NCBI RefSeq assembly: GCF_019649055.1
Contig: NW_026570223.1
Location: 310,001-374,000, forward strand
Source of the DNA: Paramacrobiotus metropolitanus
Taxonomy: Eukaryota; Tardigrada; Eutardigrada; Parachela; Macrobiotidae
Direction: 5' to 3'
Length of the DNA: 64,000 nucleotides
Part shown: one piece after another, positions 44,931 to 56,902 of the stretch
Position numbering within the stretch: the first letter of the stretch is position 1
Layout: every line of letters begins with the position of its first letter
Program-made: the position numbers and the translations under genes
The notes under the pieces: model-generated
The model's input: only the letters and a program-made list of their open reading frames with translations
Databases searched by the model: none
Told to the model about the DNA's origin: nothing

Positions 44931-46988
44931 ATTTTAACTTTCATGTAGTGCACCGGCGCTTGCAATCATTGTTACCTTGGCGGCTATTGCCCATTAAACT
45001 TATTATCACAATAATAGAAAGTGTTGCCCTCCGATGGATCAGGCTGTGCGAATTACCGTGAATACTGCGTATGTCAGTGCTAAAAATGTTCTCAAAAAAT
45101 TAATATTTTCATGGAAACGACGCTGCTGTACTGTACTCTACTTATCGGTTAGTATAACGCCGTGTTTGCTGTATAGACCGAGTTGGCCGCAGACGTTTGT
45201 CAACGTCACCATGCCGCGATCAGTTCATGGGTGTACAACAGCAGACTGGTAAAATCAGGTGTCTGTCTGGATAGAGGTCAATATTTCTTGGAACGACTAT
45301 TTTGTAAAACCTGTAATGGAAAAGCGGAGGACGAACGGGAGGGGTTGTACTGAATGGGAGGAAGGCACTTTGATATTGTAGCTACTTTAGAATACTTGTG
45401 GTGATGGTCCCCGTCTCACAGAAGCCATTATTTGTATCAGCTCGGAAAGACTACGGGTAATTGGGGACCAGATTATAATTAAATTGCACTCATTATTTGA
45501 CTGGGAAAAATAATCAGGTGTATACGGCTTTGTTTATGTTGTCGTTTAACTCTCGCAACGGTTGACTTCACGGTCTCCTGCCGAACGTAAGAACAGCACG
45601 GAAAAGTCCCGATATTTTACACGTAGATACCGCACTTTACTCGTAATCAAAATGGCTAACGCGTTACCGGCAGCGTTCACGCATTATCACAACAACAACA
45701 TTGGCAAAATGCTTCGTTTGATTTGATTTTAGGTAAAGTATAGTATGAGAGAAAATGTTTAAAGCATAATGCTGTTCAACTCTAACCGTGAGACTGATTG
45801 AACGTTGTCCGATTAACAATACAAATATTTTTGTCGGTTGAATATCGCGTCTGTATTATAAGTACATAAATAACATAATTATTATGTTCGACAAGGTTCC
45901 GGGTTAATTTCGTTGATATTGTACGGTTAAAAGTTTATTCAGCCCTGATAATACTCGTATAACAGCGTCTACAGTACTGTGGTCTGTAGTGAAGCCAGAT
46001 CATGTATGCGCTGGGTTTGCACATTTTTTATTAAAAAAAACACTGTTTGAAGTCTTATTTTGCAAGCCCTACTTACGAAGATTTTCTGTATTCAAAATAA
46101 AAGGTTATACAACCCATAACTTCTTTAAAAATACTACTGCATAAGACAATACAATGCAAATTAAGATAATAATATTATTATATATTATATATGCTTGTAT
46201 ACTATATACTTGTATGATTTAAAATTAATAAATCAAATCAAATAAATCAAATAATCAAATCCAATCAAATCAAATAAGTCAAATAATAGAACTATAAGGA
46301 AAAGTATAGTTCTATACGTAATCGTATACAGTTAAGTGTACGCTGCTCTTCCTGTTATTAGCTGTTGCTTAAAATTAATTAAAAGGCAATATAGCGTATG
46401 TCAGAAGAATACAGATATGCTAGTCAGCTAGTGTACTGTTACATGCATTATATGCAACGTAACCGTAAAAAAAAGTAAAAACTGGCCATGTAGTGCGCGG
46501 TTCAAAAATTCAAAAATTAAAGCAATAAACGGTGTGCCAAAGGCACACAATCAAGTATGCATCATATCATAAAACTACTGCAGGTTCAGAAAGAGAAGCA
46601 CTTAATCGCTTGCGCAATATTTGTCAAAACGAGCCATCGACGTTTTTGTCTTACACAAATTTGCTTCTGAGAAACAAAATTTGAAGTGGCTATATAATTC
46701 ACCCAAGAAACTATTATAATCTCTAAAGTGATCGGGTTTGTCTTTTGATCGGGTCCCAGAAGTTGTACGTTCGAGTAAGAAAACTTTGCTAAGAACTGAC
46801 TTTACGGGCGCTTTATCATTCCAGCGCAATCAACAATCAAAAAAATTCCCCGGACTGTCTGCTAACCGGCATATAACTACTCGTCGCCGCTGTTGCAGCC
46901 GGCAGTCCACCGATTTCTGCGTTGAGGATTATTCGCGTCCGTCCTTCTGTCTGTAATATTGCTGACCTTTCGCCAAGCACATTATAAG
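44931..46988. other. Noncoding spacer upstream of gene G
   Basis: No supported gene. An AAATCAAAT microsatellite lies at about 46220-46285, next to an ATAGAACTATA inverted pair (46287-46316). A TATA-like CATATAAC at 46869 lies 120 bases before gene G. Confidence 0.4.
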
Positions 46989-48469
46989 ATGTATTCCGCT
47001 ATTGCCGTCTTGCTGGCCGTTGCCGGCTACGCCGCTGCCAGTCCGGTGGCGGTGGGAACTTGCGACCCGAGCCAGTTTATGCCCTGCGTAATGCCCATGC
47101 TTATGTTTGCCATGGGACCGGAAGGTCAGCAACTGACCAAGATCAAGGACGGCATGGATATCACCGAGCCGCAGTTGAAAAGCCTCTGCAGGTTAGTCCT
47201 AGGGACCCAGAGCAACGAGTTGGCCGTCAAAAACAAAATGCTTTTGCTGTGGAAGAAATTAACTGTTAATAAATATGTATCAGTTAAATATTTTCGCAGA
47301 ATTTCTAGTGGATCAGGGGTTATAAAAATTAGTTCTTATCGCTAGAAAATTTACCATTACTTTTCCGTGTTTCTTTATAAGAAAGTATACGTAGTCGTAG
47401 ACATGTATTTACAATCGTAAATTAATAAAGTTCTAAAGAAACATGAAAGATAGCTGTAATAACTACATAACGTATTTTTGAATTCTCTTTAGTTGCCCAT
47501 AACCTGTAACCAATAGCGCGTTTAACAATATATTGTACAGAACTCGAGTTTCCTTTCCGGGACAGTACTGAATATCATCTCATAAAAAACTCGCAATGCA
47601 AAATTTGCTATTAAAATCCGGCAATCAGTCAGCTTATCGATTTCTGAGAATCGCCGGTGTAGTTAATTAACCAGAATTACAATAGCGACGTTCGCTGTTT
47701 GCTTTGGTAGAATCGGAAAAGAGACTCTGACCTGTGCCAAGACCGCCGTGGGTTCGTGTGTCCCCCGTGACGTCACCGACCTGCATGAAGCCCTGGCCAG
47801 CACCGTGAAGCTGATGGAAGTCTGCGACCGCCCCGACATGTACAGCAAGGCCCGCGTCCTTTTCCAGTGCGCCAAGACCCTCAACCAGACCGCCGGCACC
47901 AAGACCCGCTCGTGCGCTAACCGTGCCGCCAGGACGTCCGTCGACAAGGTCAAGGCTAAAGGATCCAGCAGCGATCCGTTGGAGGAGTGGCGTAACGGTG
48001 AAGCCATGAAACAGTTGTGCTGGTAAGGCCGACATATATATAAATAAGTATGCCCTTATATATATAAATATTTGAAAAGGGGAGCATCGCTCACAGCAGT
48101 ACGATGTGAATATATGCCCTTACATATGACTTAATGTATATAGAATAAATTAAAATAATTTTGTACGAAATATAGAGAAATAAAAAATTGTTTGACAGTA
48201 ACCTCAAATCCGTCAAGAGCTGTAGTGGAACGGAAGTAGCTGACAAGTGCGGAAGTCAAGCCCAGCAGATCACCGACAGCATCTATGCTACCGTCTTGGA
48301 GTCGTTCAAGTGTAATGGACCCCGCGGACAGAACTGCCCGACGCTGCCGCCGCCCACCGCTGAGGATGCCAAGTTCGACATGCCGGATATGGGCAACATG
48401 TTCCCCGGTATGGGCGGTCCCGGTGGTCCCGGTGGTCCCGGTTTCGGTCCTGGTGGCCCACCCATGTAA
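46989..48469 (+). CDS. Gene G: small secreted cysteine-rich protein, best preserved family member
   Basis: Exons 46989-47191, 47711-48022 and 48199-48469 give 261 aa, both introns phase 2. The ATG at 46989 (MYSAIAVLLAVAGYAAA signal peptide) is preferred to one 30 bases upstream, which would put charged residues before the signal core. Mature protein: CDPSQFMPC, FAMGPEGQQLTKIKDG; then CVPRDVTDLHEALASTVKLM, VCDRPDMYSK, LNQTAGTK (glycosylation site); then KQLC-CN across intron 2, CSGTEVADKCG, SFKCNGPRGQNCPTLPPP and a tail of GGPGGPG repeats ending GPPM. Exon 2 is distinctly more GC-rich than the introns, a sign of coding selection. AATAAA follows at 48574. Secreted; biochemical role unknown. Confidence 0.88.
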
Positions 48470-49939
48470 TGGACGCTACCAAGCCTGTTTATGTGTCGTT
48501 CTTAAACGCTGCTTGATATTTTCGTGATAAAATTTGTTAGGGATTTTCTTTTAATTTGTCGTCAGATTGTGGGAATAAATTTTTTTATGATGAAAGATGT
48601 GTTTTGTCGCAAAGAGTTTATCTTTAAACCGGTGTGCGAAAAACGGCAGTTCTGAAAATAAATTTAATATCGTATAAGCGACAGGAACAGTATTAATCAG
48701 ATTTTATTCACGCACAAGAAACAGCCATGATTATGACGCGGCTGTAATTTGCAGTTGAACGCTGCAGTATGCCCTTATTTTGCTATCATTATATCTATCT
48801 GTACGTCGGACTGACGATGGTTGGCTGGAAGCCTAGAACAACCGTCAAGAAGTGTAAAACTCTTGCCCATTTATCAATACTTTGCCAACTTTTATTTTTC
48901 AAAGTCAGCCGCTGTAGATTAAGAAATCTGGAAACGATTAGCCTAGATGCTGCTGGGTTTGCTGTGCTTGATTGCCAATAATCAGCGGTACGTTCATGTG
49001 TTATCTACCGCGCAGTCAAGTTTTCTTGTATGTGTACTGTGCACTGTAACTTGCATTCTACACTCTACAGAGTGCAGACTCTGCACTGCAGATTCAGTTA
49101 AAATTATGCGATATCTGCGAGTACACAACAAAACATAAACCCACCCAATATTTCCAAGCGATCAGCCGATAATTCAACACTGCGCCATTGTTGCTAGTAT
49201 ACTTTGCACAATGTAGTCTTCTTCTGTTATGCACAATACAACCGCTGGAAGCAATAATTCTTCTCATAAACAATTTACAACAGTCAGAACTGTTCTTTAT
49301 TTCACAAAATAAAAATAAAAACCAGTTTATAATACAACAATATAACTTGGTAACTTATGCTTCAGTTGTGTACGAGTGTACATGTTGCACACAGTGGAAT
49401 CTGCATTATAGACCGGACCACGGCAAAGGTCATCTAATACCATGAAAATTTAGAAAGGGTAGTGCAGTCCGTTCGTTACGAAATTTATGTAAAAAATCTT
49501 TATAACTGGCTACGTGAGCATTAGTCTTACATTAAATTAATATGAACTACTTCTATACAAGCTGTTGGGTCAGTCAGTGCATGCTGGTATACGTTTCCTT
49601 AGTAATTAACATGCAAAACAGAGATCCATATTAGCATCATGCCATGGAAAGCAAAGATCCACATGAGCACCATGCTGATTGTTACAGTGACGGGTAAATC
49701 TTCATTATCGCATTCGCCGCAGAATACATATTTATCACTCTAAATGCAAGCAAAAAATAATAATCCTGAACAAAGATAAGAGCACTACAGTGACTACAGT
49801 CGATTAATCATAGCGCGATAGTCGATACGCATGGTGCTTCGTGCATCACATAAGAATCACTCATCGTCAATACCGCTGAGCAAATAAAGCCCACGCAGCT
49901 TCAAGACTGTGTTCGTGCAGCCGTAAACAGTCGAGTTGG
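48470..49939. other. Intergenic
   Basis: 3' UTR of gene G with AATAAA at 48574-48579, then spacer without a supported gene. Short local duplication of GTGCAGACTCTGCACTGCAG type near 49060-49090. Confidence 0.4.
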
Positions 49940-51411
49940 ATGTTACGTATTTACAGTAGCATGCATCTTTATTTAGAAAACGAGTATCAGATCAACGCAT
50001 GGAATGCGGTAGATGTCGCCGTTGACGGTCAGCTCCAGCACGGGCATGTGGTCAACACTGCGGACAACGGCCTGATCGTCGATCTGCACTGCACAAGTCA
50101 GACGGCTGTTTTTGTCGAATATGGGAAGATCTTCGATCCCCGTGGAGCATCACATTATATACCAGGTCGGTCGATAAACCAAGGAACTGCGATACATGCG
50201 TTACTGCAGGCTCGTCCCGACCGCGCCTGGACCTGGTATCACGGGAGGATGGTGCGCTCAGATTTCCGGTATGGCGGGTATGCCTGGGTCGAGGTGAGCG
50301 TGGAAGGCATTACCGTTACGGAACTGCTTTCCCTGTCGCAAATCCGTGTCCCCTCATCCCACGACAAGCTTCAGGGGAGAGTGATTGAACGGGATGAATT
50401 TGTCGCATGCACCGGTCGTCTGCCGGACGGCTATTCGTCGGTCGTAACACCATTATTCTTGGCTCTCTTTCAACGCCAGTGCACGTGGTTAAATACGCGT
50501 CGTGTTTATCCTGTTACTTTTCTGAGCGACAGTTTCTTATATCTTCAACGTCAAGGTGAAGATTATTCAGAATTTCTGGTACGTGACCCACCGGCCCAAA
50601 ATTATGTGAAATGGTTGCGCGCCAAGACAAATCGGGAGCACATAATTTCGCTAAGCTCTCGATTTTCCGGGTGCATAGCAGTCACTTAAAGCGTATATAA
50701 CAAATTACAACCAGCGAACTGTTTTTGCAGGAAAAATCTTTTTGCGATGTGCAGGATAGGATCCTTTTCCACCGTGCGCGGGGTGAAGCGTATCCTGAAG
50801 AAGATCTCATTCTGCGCCGCAAACAAATAGAAAGCCCCGTTATGTGGGGAAGTACTCCACCAAGCTCGCGTATTCCGTTACCGACAGAGCTGTTGTTAGA
50901 GATATTTCACTCTCTAGACACCCTTGATCAGCAGCGATATCGGCGTACATGTCAACTATGGGATGCCTTGTTGACTTCAGTTGATTTCTCTAAGACCATT
51001 CAGTTATCCTACAACAAACCCTATTTCCCTTCCTGGGTCTCGGGGATTACAAGATACATACTACTGGTATGTTTGCTGAAGCAGCTTGGTCCGGCAACGC
51101 AACGCATTTACATCCGGGACGCAGGAGGATTTCGTCGCCCCTTCGAAATCATCCACTCCATTTTGCTTGTTGCAGACGTTGTAAAATGGAGACAGCACCC
51201 GGTGCAACAGTTAATTTTTGGCTACTGTGTATTTTCCGAAATGCAGTCTATGGAACGCTTTTTCAATGCAAAATCGGACATTTATACTAACTTTTTGGCG
51301 CCCTGCTGTAAGAGTGTCGTCTGGCGACATTGTACGGTGTCATCGCGGTGCCAGCCGCCGGCAACCATCTTGTGGAGCAAAACAATCACAATAACTAACC
51401 ACAAGACCTGA
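49940..51411 (+). CDS. F-box protein with a Tudor-like N-terminal domain, two exons
   Basis: Exon 1 49940-50578 and exon 2 50731-51411, joined in phase 0 through donor GTACGT and acceptor TTTTTGCAG: 439 aa. If the second ATG (49961, MHLYLENEY) is used, 432 aa. Exon 1 could also run on to a stop at 50689. N-terminal residues about 10-60 (WNAVDVAVDGQL, DNGLIVDLHC, AVFVEYGKIF) look like an SH3/Tudor-type barrel, an inference from pattern. The F-box is at about residues 260-300 (RIPLPTELLLEIFHSLDTLD, then RRTCQLWDALL); it would bind Skp1 in an SCF ubiquitin ligase. No leucine-rich or WD repeats are visible after it, so substrate choice is unknown. Confidence 0.7.
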
Positions 51412-53005
51412 CTTTGAAAGTTGCTTGGAGAAGAAACAGCCGCTATCGGGAGCCAGTGACAGCGGTCAAAAGATCACATACCACATGCTGTTGGTATATA
51501 TATAATACTGGACGGAGGGAAAAAATGGCTTATTGCAGCGCATTAATTGAGGACAAAGAAGCAGACAGGAGAACTCCCCGTCATGGCCGGCGTTTCTCTC
51601 ACCTTGAGCGTAAAAAGCGTCGTTATCAGACTTTTTGCTTTCCACCGATGAATACAAAAGGAAGTTACCAGACTGGTTAAACGTTACCAATTACGGACCA
51701 TTGGTGTTCTCATGTGTATTTGCAAATGAAATTTCGCGTATACGCGAAACACCAATGGACCGTCCAGCGTGGTAACTACTTAACAGCTACCCGAGTAGGC
51801 TTGAGCCAGTGTCGCAAAAATTAATTGTTGTCCTTGCACACTTACCGTACCAAATAATACAGTTGCATATGTATTATACATTTCGCATAAACGATCTTTA
51901 CATCGATATACCCGCGATTCAATTCTACACAGGAAGATGATCTGATATTTTAAACCGTGGAAAACATTCGCTCTCATGAACCGAAAACGTATTACTCTGT
52001 CCGTCTTCCGATTAGTACATATTAATCCGGAAATAATAACCTTGCAAGCGGATCTCTTATTTCTCTGTGGACAAGTACTGCAGCTTATTAAGTTACGAGT
52101 ACTAGAAGTACATTTACTACTAAAATAGCTGTTTCTCGAAATTTGCTTTACCCTTTTATGACCTCATGTGTGTCAGCTTTGCAACGTCGCCACCTCCTAA
52201 CTCAGAAACTCAAGCTTTTATAATTACTTTTCCTCTTAACCGCAAGTTTCACAATAAAATCGCACATTATCGCATAACCTCGTTTTTTGGATGACCGACT
52301 TATTACATCCGACTGATCGAAATACCACAACATTTATAACCCATGGAAGTTTTTCATGCGCTACCGATAGCGGTTCTGAAAAAGGTTATAGAGAAAGCTG
52401 ATGAGGGCGCACCTGCAGATTGAAACAGTACATTATCATTTATCAACTAATAATAAGGCTGTTCTGCACAAATTTTAGGTGCATGTATCTGTGCTCAAAC
52501 GAGGATATGCCTACCAAATTCTAAACTATCCAACAATTTTCGATATTTTAATGACAGCGACTGGAGATGTGCACAACCATTTTGCACCGGCATCGGCACA
52601 TCGGTATAAGTTCTTGGACTTTACGAGTAAACTAGAGACGAGTAACAGTAGACTGTAATCTCACACTGAAATCATTTGCTACTGTATACGTGTATGTGTG
52701 CAATGTACGCATACACGTTTAATATTTTTGAAACAACACTCAAACTAGTGCCGCGAAATTCCCGGGATCGATTATCGATAGCAACCGGACATTTTCCAGA
52801 AAAGTTATTTCTACCTTATCATGTGGTCGCGTTGAAAAAAGGTTGGGCTTTGGGGAACAGAATGAGCTTTCGCAATTACCAAAGAGATAATTATTACAAA
52901 AATTACAAATTCACTGCCGCTGATTACCGTCCCAGTGAGACGCAAGACACGGTCGAAATGTATTCAGCTAAGTTAGTTTCCTAACCGGGACATTGAGAGT
53001 CTGGA
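51412..53005. other. Intergenic
   Basis: An imperfect inverted repeat lies at about 51693-51766 (GGACCATTGGTGTT and AACACCAATGGACC). The rest shows no supported gene; the frame at 52676-52984 resembles nothing known. Confidence 0.4.
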
Positions 53006-53013
53006 TATAAATA
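53006..53013 (+). promoter_or_regulatory. TATA box candidate of the GPCR gene
   Basis: TATAAATA 80 bases before the ATG at 53093, at a fitting distance from a start site near TTAGCAGTC. Confidence 0.55.
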
Positions 53014-53092
53014 CTGTATGTCGCTGATTTAGCAGTCCGCGCACACCATCCCAGTTCGTCTTACCGAAGTGTTCTGGTAAAAGTGTGGAACA

Positions 53093-54154
53093 ATGGCCGA
53101 CGCAAGTTTCAGTGGCTTTCAGAAGGCTGCACTGCACAACTTTACCGTTGTACACAACATTTCCGCTACGGCAGCGAATAATTTCACTCTGATTCCCAAC
53201 AATGTCACGGTACTGGCTACGTACGCATCACCGGTTAATTTCATCATCACAACCGTCGTGCGCTTGTTACTTAACACCGGTGTTTTACTTATGCTCTTCA
53301 TCGACAAGAGTCTCCGGTCATCTTTCAACGTGTACATTATCCTCTTGCTTACTTGTAACGTCCTCTATGCAGCATCCGATGGCACGATCAAAACACTGAC
53401 CTTTGGTACTCCGTTTTGGCTGGGATCGTCCGTCTGCACGTTCTACATGTATACCACCTATGTCCTGGCCGGCATCGTGCTGCACACCCACCTCCTCATC
53501 AGTCTCAACCGGGCATGGGCGCTCTTCTGGCCGGTGTCGTACCGTAATCACCATACGATAAAAAATGCTTGGATAATTTGTCTCGTTATGGCTGTATATG
53601 TCCACGCCTGCGAATTACCCGGGGTCATTTTGGATGCCATGTACTACCGCATGCCCTTATACAAGGGCTGCTGGGTCAACCGCCCAGCGCAACCGATATG
53701 GGCGGCACTGCAGATTTGGGTGTACACGGTCCCGACAATTTTCGTCCCGGTTTGTTATCCGTTTCTTCTGCTAAAGTATTACTTGACCATCCGGAAAAAG
53801 GCAGCCATTGGCGGAGGAGTGCCTGGGAATACTGCAACCGCACAGCAGCGCCGGAAGAACCGGGCGCAGCCGTTTCTGGTGACCTCGATGTTTACTGTGG
53901 GGTTTACGGTGTGCTGGTTGCCGACGCCGGTGTTTTACTTACTGACCGAATCCAATCAGACGGCATATGTGGGGTTGCGGCAATTCCAGGCGACGGCGTA
54001 TTCACTGCTGCCGCTGCTTGATCCCATTTTGTTCTGCTTGACCATTCGAAGTTGGCATGATAATACGCGACGGATGTGGCACACGTATGTGTCCAGCCGC
54101 CGGACGGTGGATGTTAGTTTCGATTCAAATCGTAAAACTGCCAATGGGAAATGA
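53093..54154 (+). CDS. Class A (rhodopsin-like) GPCR, intact, intronless
   Basis: 353 aa in one exon. The N-terminus has several N-glycosylation sites (NFT, NIS, NFT, NVT). Seven membrane segments can be traced: TM1 with LLLNTGVLL; TM2 SFNVYIILLLTCNVLY; TM3 beginning at the conserved Cys (SSVCTF) and ending SLNRAWALFWP; TM4 AWIICLVMAVYV; TM5 with FVPVCYPFLL; TM6 with VCWLPTPVFYLL; TM7 ending LLDPILFCLT. ECL2 has the partner Cys in KGCWVN. Signature motifs are altered: DRY reads NRA, NPxxY reads DPILF, and the TM2 Asp is Asn. The CWLP switch and TM5 Pro remain. Ligand unknown. Three broken paralogues follow downstream, so it is the surviving member of a local expansion. Confidence 0.9.
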   Translation: MADASFSGFQKAALHNFTVVHNISATAANNFTLIPNNVTVLATYASPVNFIITTVVRLLLNTGVLLMLFIDKSLRSSFNVYIILLLTCNVLYAASDGTIKTLTFGTPFWLGSSVCTFYMYTTYVLAGIVLHTHLLISLNRAWALFWPVSYRNHHTIKNAWIICLVMAVYVHACELPGVILDAMYYRMPLYKGCWVNRPAQPIWAALQIWVYTVPTIFVPVCYPFLLLKYYLTIRKKAAIGGGVPGNTATAQQRRKNRAQPFLVTSMFTVGFTVCWLPTPVFYLLTESNQTAYVGLRQFQATAYSLLPLLDPILFCLTIRSWHDNTRRMWHTYVSSRRTVDVSFDSNRKTANGK

Positions 54155-54714
54155 ACCGCTCCTAATCATACTGATACATCGATATCGAACGAACCTTTCT
54201 CCGAGCTGACGGCTCCGCACCAGCCAAAGAGGCGCCCGCCTAATGTTTTTCTGTACCGGTTGCTTAATAGTACTGTATAGCGAAAATTGTATTAGAAACA
54301 TAATATTCACTACCCTATAGGCCGGCTGTTAACCAAAATTCAAGTTATGCCAGACTTATTTCAAATTCTGGATTACGGCAATACTTCGAAAGTTACAACA
54401 AAATTAATAAGAACGCAAAGTACTCTGTATTCGCTTTTGAAATCGGTATCCACTCTCTACCAACTGTATAAAAATATTTCAAAGCTATATAAGCGATATA
54501 ACCGCTGCTGGCCATCTACAGTATCTGAGTCAATTGCGAACGGTAAAAAGCGAACCGCTTCCACATGGTGTGTCTTATACTGTAACTATTACTGTACTGT
54601 AGAATATCCGTTTCGCCGTGGTTGAATATGCACCTAAATTAGCTGAGTCACGCAGTGATAAGAGATATTTGTTGTAAATATTTAGATTTTAGATTGATCG
54701 ATTTTATTTTTATT

Positions 54715-54925
54715 AGCAAGGCCAGGCCCGTCTTTAGCTTTTTGGGAGGGCGGGGGGGACGCACCATTGTTCTCCTCAAAAAAGAACAATGGCGCCAGTT
54801 GCGCCCGTTCCAAAGTCGCCTTTTTTTAACATGTAAGGTCCGACGCCAGTTGCGCCAGTTTGGTTTCGGAAGGGGGGGCGTGCACCCGTGCGCCCCCCTC
54901 CTCCTTAAAGAGGGGCTGAGCAAGG
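54715..54925. repeat. G-run/C-run bearing repeat remnant
   Basis: Includes GGGAGGGCGGGGGGGACGCA, two CGCCAGTTGCGCC copies, an inverted pair CCATTGTTCT/AGAACAATGG, and a CGCCCCCCTCCTCC end. It looks like a decayed element; ends not determined. Confidence 0.4.
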
Positions 54926-56049
54926 CCACGCAAAGATTACCTGCAATCGTGATAATGACGCGCTGTACTGATCTAACGTCCCACAAGATTTATTGATTAA
55001 ATTATTTATTATTACGTATATACAATAATTGAAAGTTGCTCGATTTTCTGCATGGTTCGCTAATGGTAATTTGCGCTAGATGGCGGTCTGTTGCAATAAG
55101 GATGATCTTCGCTTGTGTCTTATAAGTCGCTCTGACTACTTCGTGTATCTGTGTTAGCCTTAAGGTCAACAATAAACTGCAAAAAAGCGAAAATTTTGGA
55201 TATGCGGAGTAATTAAAAAACGTATCCGTTCCGTGAAACCACAAATTCACATTTCAATTATATCAGCTGCAACTTTCAATCATTGCAAATCTGATCGCGA
55301 TATTTCTTGATATCAGATTGGCACTGCGCTCGTGCATCATGATCAAGTTTCGTTTGCGCATCCGGTGTTTAATTAAGATTAAAAATATGGCTAATGTAAA
55401 CGTTCACTTTGTTGCAAAATTTCATTTAAAGCAGCGATAGCGACAAGGTCTTCCACTAACCCTGGGCTCACGACCGTTGTACGGTTAGTGCTTGTGCTTG
55501 TGTAATTGTATTGCTGACTGCTTGTTTGGGATAAAGTGCCCTGGAGAAACCAATTATTCTGAATCAATCCTGGCAATCACCACACCACAACATTTCCCGT
55601 ATTTCCAAATTCATTGCAGCAACTGAATAGTTAAATCACAATTCAAGAAAACGTTGCATACTTGATTTTTCAGTTCAGCATCAGTGCGCTATGCTGAACG
55701 TTCAACAAAAGATTTTGAGCTCTAATAACACCTCTTTGAGGCTCTTTCCTATAGATATAAAGTATAAAGGTCAGGCTGGTCAGTTGACTAACCTGACCAT
55801 ACATAATCAAGCATTTCACACTATGTTGAAATGCAAACTGGTTTCTTCGAGCCTGACATTTATTTTTAAATTTAGACATATCCATTTGGTTGTTTCATTA
55901 GTGTGTAAATTTGAACTTTTTAAATTAGCTACAATTAATTAATTTGTTAATATTTTTTTTGTCTTTCAGCGCAAGCTTATTGTTCTGTTAACCGTCTATT
56001 GCCTGAACGCACATATACATGTAGATCAATATCAAATTTATCATGGGTA

Positions 56050-56255
56050 AATATAAGGGGCGAAAGTAAACGCGTTCCACCGTTTCCCTGTACTGCTGCC
56101 GTCACCCACCTGGAGTGTGACGTTACGGCAATACATGTGGTTAAATCTGGCGCGGTACATAAGCGCCATGTTCTGCCACAACGTCAAACTCCAGTCGGGT
56201 GACGGCAGCAGTACAGGGGAACGGTGGAACACGTTTACTTTTGCCCCCTATATAC
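56050..56255. mobile_element. TA-flanked fold-back MITE, 206 bp
   Basis: Arms of about 75 bp in opposite orientation: AAGTAAACGCGTTCCACCG on the left against CGGTGGAACACGTTTACTT on the right, continuing through CTGTACTGCTGCCGTCACCC. TA lies on both sides (56048-56049 and 56256-56257). Confidence 0.75.
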
Positions 56256-56902
56256 TAAAATGAGGTAACGATTACGCACGCCATTATAAAGGCAATCTTT
56301 GAATACGTAGTTAATCAATTCATCCTGCCAACTTATAGTTATACTCGTACAATCTTCAAGTCAATGCTACATGCGGTCGTGATGGTTAAATATCTTCGAA
56401 AACTGTATTGCTTGAAAAATTATGTAACTAAATACTGTATTAAATATGTACATCGTACCGTAAAATCACGTACGAGTACCGATAGTCAGTTTCACATTGG
56501 AAAAATAGCGACTCTTACCTTCCTTCCTGTAATCTAGGAGGTACCGCTATAAATAATTTGGGTATCCGGGGTGTACATACCTTCCGTAAAACACTGCTGA
56601 TTGAACGTGAATTCTGGAGATGCTTGAGTAACCGACAAACGTATCAGCTTCGCAAAGCCGCATGGTCACGATCAACCCGTTTTGTTATATCCGATCAGTC
56701 CGTTTCTTCTACTCTGGCTGTATCCTCGATCAGCTTATTAAACACCCGTCCTCGACATCCTTTTTTCAGTACCGGATCTGTACTATGTTGGTATACTGTT
56801 GGCTAAGGGCACTTTTCAGGCTATTGCTACATTTCACTAAAGTTTCCCTCAGAAACATATGTAGCTCGGAAATTTATTAAATCAAGGTCTTACTCAGTAT
56901 CT

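Larger units (their letters stand above)
54155..56902. other. Spacer between the GPCR gene and its first pseudogene
   Basis: No coding support. It contains a G/C-rich transposon-like remnant (54715-54925) and a TA-flanked fold-back element (56050-56255). Confidence 0.4.

Noticed and set aside
52676-52984. 102-codon frame before the GPCR gene
   Set aside because: No motif or homologue known to me; it overlaps the likely promoter of the receptor.
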